Source: Psychrobacillus sp044762745
GTDB lineage: Bacteria > Bacillota > Bacilli > Bacillales_A > Planococcaceae
Assembly: GCF_044762745.1 (NCBI RefSeq)
Contig: NZ_JBIWEX010000018.1
Span: 1-64,000 of the forward strand
DNA: 64,000 nt
Direction of reading: 5' to 3'
The position numbers and the translations under genes were made by a program. Shown here piece after piece: positions 60,765 through 64,000 of the stretch. Position 1 is the first letter of the stretch; every line of letters begins with the position of its first letter. The notes beneath the pieces are model-generated. The model saw only the letters and a list, made by a program, of their open reading frames with translations, made no database searches and had not been told where the DNA came from.

Positions 60765-61703
60765 ATGAAAAAACAAACAGCGGGTATTCACCATATTACT
60801 GCAATCGTAGGTCATCCACAGGAAAATATTGATTTTTATGCAGGGGTATTAGGTTTACGTTTAGTCAAACAAACAGTGAACTTCGATGATCCGGGCACAT
60901 ATCATCTATACTTTGGAGATGGTGGAGGGAAACCAGGTACAATTATTACCTTTTTTCCTTGGGCGAATGCTTATCAAGGAAAAATTGGGGATGGGCAAGT
61001 CGGAGTTACAACGTATGTAGTGCCAATAGGATCATTCAGTTTTTGGGTCAACCGTCTTGCAACATTGGCGATTCCATTTAAAAAAGCGGAGCGTTTTGGT
61101 GAACAAGTGATTCAATTTGATGATCCACATGGCTTACATTTAGAACTTGTTGAACGTGCAGAAGGTGAACAAAACAACTGGACTTTTGGAGGGGTAACAC
61201 CGGAAGTCGCTATTAAAGGTTTTGGTGGTGCAACACTTTACTCAAGCAGACCAAAAGAAACCGCTAAAACATTAACGGAAGTAATGGGGCTTGAAATGGT
61301 AGGAACTGAAGGTGATTATACACGTTTTAAGGCTCCAGCTGATATCGGTAATATCATTGATTTAAAAATGGTCACTGGTGAACGTGGCTCGATGGGTGTT
61401 GGTACAGTTCACCATATAGCATGGCGTGCGAAGGATGATGCAGATCATCTTGAATGGCAACAATATGCAATGAATCTTGGTCAACATGTAACGGAGTTGA
61501 AAGATCGGAACTATTTCAACGCCTTGTACTTCCGTGAATCTGGAGAAATTTTGTTTGAAATTGCAACCGACCCACCAGGATTTGCACATGATGAAACACC
61601 TGAAACAATGGGGACTCAGTTGATGTTACCTGTACAATACGAACAACATCGTGAACGGTTAGTCAATTCACTTATACCAATTCAAGTGCGTCCAATCGAC
61701 TAA
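60765..61703 (+). CDS. VOC-type ring-cleaving dioxygenase, MhqO-like (2)
   Basis: This 312-residue paralogue has AGIHHITAIVG, HLYFGDGGGKPGTIITFFPW, TVHHIAWRAKDD and LFEIATDPPGFA, with the metal-site pattern His-His-Glu intact. MhqO and MhqA/MhqE of B. subtilis are induced by catechol and hydroquinone. ATG 60765 follows AAGGAGGAG. With the first copy it suggests that the operon handles more than one aromatic substrate. A flavin reductase follows 16 bp downstream. Confidence 0.84.
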   Translation: MKKQTAGIHHITAIVGHPQENIDFYAGVLGLRLVKQTVNFDDPGTYHLYFGDGGGKPGTIITFFPWANAYQGKIGDGQVGVTTYVVPIGSFSFWVNRLATLAIPFKKAERFGEQVIQFDDPHGLHLELVERAEGEQNNWTFGGVTPEVAIKGFGGATLYSSRPKETAKTLTEVMGLEMVGTEGDYTRFKAPADIGNIIDLKMVTGERGSMGVGTVHHIAWRAKDDADHLEWQQYAMNLGQHVTELKDRNYFNALYFRESGEILFEIATDPPGFAHDETPETMGTQLMLPVQYEQHRERLVNSLIPIQVRPID

Positions 61704-61719
61704 TAGGGGGCAGAAGAAA

Positions 61720-62325
61720 TTGATTTCAATCGATCCAAAACAAAATAGTGAGCGGGATAATTACAAACTGCTAATTGGTTCTATAATTCCAAGACCTATT
61801 GCCTTTGTTACTACCCAATCGGAGGATGGTATCGTGAATGGAGCACCATTCAGCTACTTTAATATTGTTTCGTCAAACCCGCCGATGGTTTCCCTTGCTA
61901 TCCAAAGACCCAATGACCAACTAAAAGATACTGCGCGAAATATTTACAGTAATCGGGAGTTTGTTGTGCATATTGTGGATGAGGAGAATGTGGCGAAAAT
62001 CAATGAAACAGCGGCTTCATTACCTGCATCAGAAAGCGAAATAGAATTGGCGAATCTAACGCCTGTACCAAGTGAGAATGTTTCTGTACCGGGTGTAAAG
62101 GAAGCAAAAGTTCGAATGGAATGCAGACTTGTACAAGCTATTCCATTAGGTGGCGACGGACCTGGAAGCGATTTGTTTATCGGTGAAATTGTAAGATTTC
62201 ATATAGATGAAGCAATCTATGAAAATGGTCGTATTGAGTCGAGAGGTTTAAACGCTGTCAGTCGTTTAGCTGGTTCTAGTTATGCAACAATTGGTGAAAT
62301 TTTTTCCATTGAAAGACCGAAATAA
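61720..62325 (+). CDS. Flavin reductase-like protein
   Basis: This 201-residue protein of the flavin reductase-like (FMN-binding split barrel) domain has IIPRPIAFVTTQSEDGIVNGAPFSYF (residues 22-47) and the late SRLAGSSYATIGEIF. Related proteins supply reduced flavin or are quinone reductases. It ends the aromatic-stress operon; the start is TTG 61720 after GGGGGCAGAAG. A hairpin follows at 62376. Substrate unknown. Confidence 0.82.
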   Translation: MISIDPKQNSERDNYKLLIGSIIPRPIAFVTTQSEDGIVNGAPFSYFNIVSSNPPMVSLAIQRPNDQLKDTARNIYSNREFVVHIVDEENVAKINETAASLPASESEIELANLTPVPSENVSVPGVKEAKVRMECRLVQAIPLGGDGPGSDLFIGEIVRFHIDEAIYENGRIESRGLNAVSRLAGSSYATIGEIFSIERPK

Positions 62326-62375
62326 GAATTTATCCCAATCACAAGGCAACTTTAACAGAGGAAGTAAGGCTGATA

Positions 62376-62424
62376 TGAAAGCAGACCAAAAAACGATATG
62401 TTTTTTGTGTCTGCTTTTTGATTA
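62376..62424 (+). terminator. Intrinsic terminator
   Basis: AAAGCAGAC (62378-62386) with CAAAAAAC and the arm GTCTGCTTT (62409-62417) form a long hairpin followed by TTGATTATT. Confidence 0.75.
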
Positions 62425-62474
62425 TTCTGTTAGGTATATTTCTTCTATCCTACTAACTGAATCTAAATGAAACG

Positions 62475-62492
62475 TATGCTATATTTAGCATA
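62475..62492. promoter_or_regulatory. Small perfect inverted repeat before topB
   Basis: TATGCTA (62475-62481) and TAGCATA (62486-62492) with a TATT loop lie 25 bp before the topB start. It may be an operator or a short hairpin; no protein is known. Confidence 0.3.
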
Positions 62493-62516
62493 TGGATTTA
62501 CGAAAGGATGTTATGT

Positions 62517-64000
62517 ATGGCAAAAAGCTTAGTATTAGCAGAAAAACCATCTGTTGCACGCGATATTGCGCGTGTACTTAAATGTGATAAAAAAGGAAAT
62601 GGCTATTTGGAAGGCAAGGATTATGTGGTGACTTGGGCGCTTGGCCACCTTGTAACATTAGCAGATCCGGAAAGCTATGATGTTAAATATAAAACGTGGA
62701 ATTTAGAAGACTTACCGATGCTTCCAGAAAACCTTAAATTGTCCGTGATTAAACAATCAGGTAAACAATTCAATGCGGTGAAATCGCAACTTACACGTGG
62801 TGATATTAATGAAATTATTATTGCAACCGACGCGGGTCGTGAAGGAGAGCTAGTTGCTCGCTGGATTATCGCAAAAGCGAAAGTGAATAAGCCAATTAAA
62901 CGGCTTTGGATTTCATCTGTAACGGATAAAGCGATCAAAGATGGCTTTAACAACTTAAAACCAGGGAAAGCGTATGAAAACCTTTATGCGTCTGCAGTAG
63001 CTCGCTCCGAGGCCGATTGGTATATAGGTCTCAACGCTAGTCGTGCGCTATCAACAAAATTCAATGCCCAATTAAATTGTGGACGAGTTCAGACACCAGT
63101 AGTTGCAATTATTGCCAAGCGGGAAGATGAAATCAAGCATTTCAAAGCGCAAACTTACTATGGGATTGAAGCGCAAACAATAGAAAACTTAAAGCTAACA
63201 TGGCAAGATGTGAAAGGGAACGGTCGTAGCTTCGATAAAGAAAAAATGGATGCTACCGTGAAAAAACTAGGTAAAGGCAATGCTACTGTAACAGAAATAG
63301 AGAAAAAGCCGAAAAAGTCATTTGCACCTGGTCTGTATGATTTAACGGAACTACAACGTGATGCCAATAAAATCTTTGGTTACTCTGCAAAAGAAACATT
63401 GAACATTATGCAAAAACTGTATGAGCAGCACAAAGTATTAACGTATCCTCGTACAGATTCACGCTTCATCTCATCGGACATCGTAGGTACACTTCCTGAG
63501 CGACTTAAAGCTTGTGGGGTAGGTGAATTTCGCTCTTTAGCAAATAAAATCTTGAATAAGCCTATCAAAACATCTAAATCATTTGTAGATGACAGCAAGG
63601 TATCCGATCACCATGCGATCATTCCAACTGAAGGATACGTAAACTTCTCTGCCTTCAATGATAAAGAACGTAAAATTTATGACTTAGTCGTAAAACGCTT
63701 CCTAGCAGTCCTATTCCCAGCATTTGAGTATGATCAATTAACGTTACGTGCAAAAATTGATGATGAGAACTTTGTAGCTAGAGGAAAAACGATTTTAGTG
63801 AGTGGTTGGAAAGAGGTATACCAAAATCACTTTGAAGATGACGATACAGCAGATGATTTAAAAGAACAGATTTTACCACGCATTGAAAAAGGCGATACAT
63901 TAAACGTGAAATTAATTGCTCAAACGTCTGGACAAACGAAGCCACCTGCACGCTTTAACGAAGCAACTTTATTAACGGCAATGGAAAATCCTACGAAGTA
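62517..64000 (+). CDS. topB: DNA topoisomerase III (3' part outside window)
   Basis: The first 494 codons of a type IA topoisomerase are present; the gene continues beyond the window (family length about 720). TOPRIM domain: SLVLAEKPSVARDIA (residues 4-18), ATDAGREGE. The active-site Tyr is Tyr310 in LTYPRTDSRFI. SDHHAIIPTE, the usual TopB motif, follows at about 360. It should unlink DNA during replication and recombination. ATG 62517 with AAAGGATG at 7 bp; an ATG at 62513 is in another frame. Monocistronic so far as seen. Confidence 0.92.
   Translation, partial: MAKSLVLAEKPSVARDIARVLKCDKKGNGYLEGKDYVVTWALGHLVTLADPESYDVKYKTWNLEDLPMLPENLKLSVIKQSGKQFNAVKSQLTRGDINEIIIATDAGREGELVARWIIAKAKVNKPIKRLWISSVTDKAIKDGFNNLKPGKAYENLYASAVARSEADWYIGLNASRALSTKFNAQLNCGRVQTPVVAIIAKREDEIKHFKAQTYYGIEAQTIENLKLTWQDVKGNGRSFDKEKMDATVKKLGKGNATVTEIEKKPKKSFAPGLYDLTELQRDANKIFGYSAKETLNIMQKLYEQHKVLTYPRTDSRFISSDIVGTLPERLKACGVGEFRSLANKILNKPIKTSKSFVDDSKVSDHHAIIPTEGYVNFSAFNDKERKIYDLVVKRFLAVLFPAFEYDQLTLRAKIDDENFVARGKTILVSGWKEVYQNHFEDDDTADDLKEQILPRIEKGDTLNVKLIAQTSGQTKPPARFNEATLLTAMENPTK

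Overview
The window is low-GC Bacillales DNA. Gene content, Shine-Dalgarno signals and repeat families fit a Planococcaceae/Caryophanaceae-type organism (Psychrobacillus, Lysinibacillus or Sporosarcina relatives). That is inference, because there is no rRNA gene to anchor it. Many starts are TTG or GTG behind strong GGAGG signals. No tRNA, rRNA, CRISPR array, prophage or classical insertion sequence was seen.

Layout. 0-2.7 kb: an MhqR-like MarR repressor with an MhqN-like nitroreductase, then a PAS-GGDEF protein. 3.1-6.5 kb: a cell-wall anchoring locus (two secreted acidic proteins, one with LPKTG, and a class D sortase). 6.6-10.3 kb: an S-box-controlled methionine operon (metI-metC-yxjG-like, minus strand). 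10.3-14.4 kb: M20 amidohydrolase, AIM24-type protein, lysine/saccharopine dehydrogenase and a stub of an acyl-CoA dehydrogenase. 15.4-30.9 kb: beta-propeller lipid-anchored or membrane protein, PdaC-like deacetylase, ThrE-type exporter pair, PAS-GGDEF-EAL protein, DMT permease, heterodimeric ABC exporter, double-GNAT protein, GDPD and a chemotaxis-type transducer. 30.9-35.9 kb: a Fur-box siderophore importer divergent from a ferredoxin/flavodoxin-NADP reductase-like gene. 36.2-43.1 kb: household genes (DUF2804, amidase-domain protein, DegV, PlsY-like, nitroreductase, M20 dipeptidase, CorC-type protein). 43.1-45.4 kb: an orphan ECF sigma gene between two copies of a dispersed element. 45.5-50.2 kb: ABC-F protein, small coiled-coil protein, glycosyltransferase-like protein, epimerase-like protein and FMN reductase. 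50.3-58.6 kb: an ECF sigma/DUF4179 pair followed by a rearranged duplication with broken copies of the anti-sigma, xre-cupin and doxX genes, plus a GMC oxidoreductase and an MFS-PadR pair. 58.6-62.4 kb: a quinone/aromatic stress operon (FMN reductase, two MhqO-like dioxygenases, flavin reductase). The window ends inside topB.

How it fits together. The two ends of the window look like two halves of an MhqR-type quinone-stress regulon. The promoters at about 206-234 and 58644-58673 each carry a related 18-bp operator-like site at or just after the -10 box. The rest is mostly separate transcription units closed by strong, often bidirectional, hairpin terminators.

Most unusual DNA. A dispersed MITE-like element occurs in five copies with terminal inverted repeats and a core array of TTGGTTGCTYTC motifs phased at about 21 bp. 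The intergenic array at 52202-52306 has a different unit with the same 21-bp period. A 42-bp perfect palindrome at 55307-55348 overlaps the MFS-PadR promoter. The 51.5-58.5 kb block records a duplication followed by deletion, fusion and frameshift.
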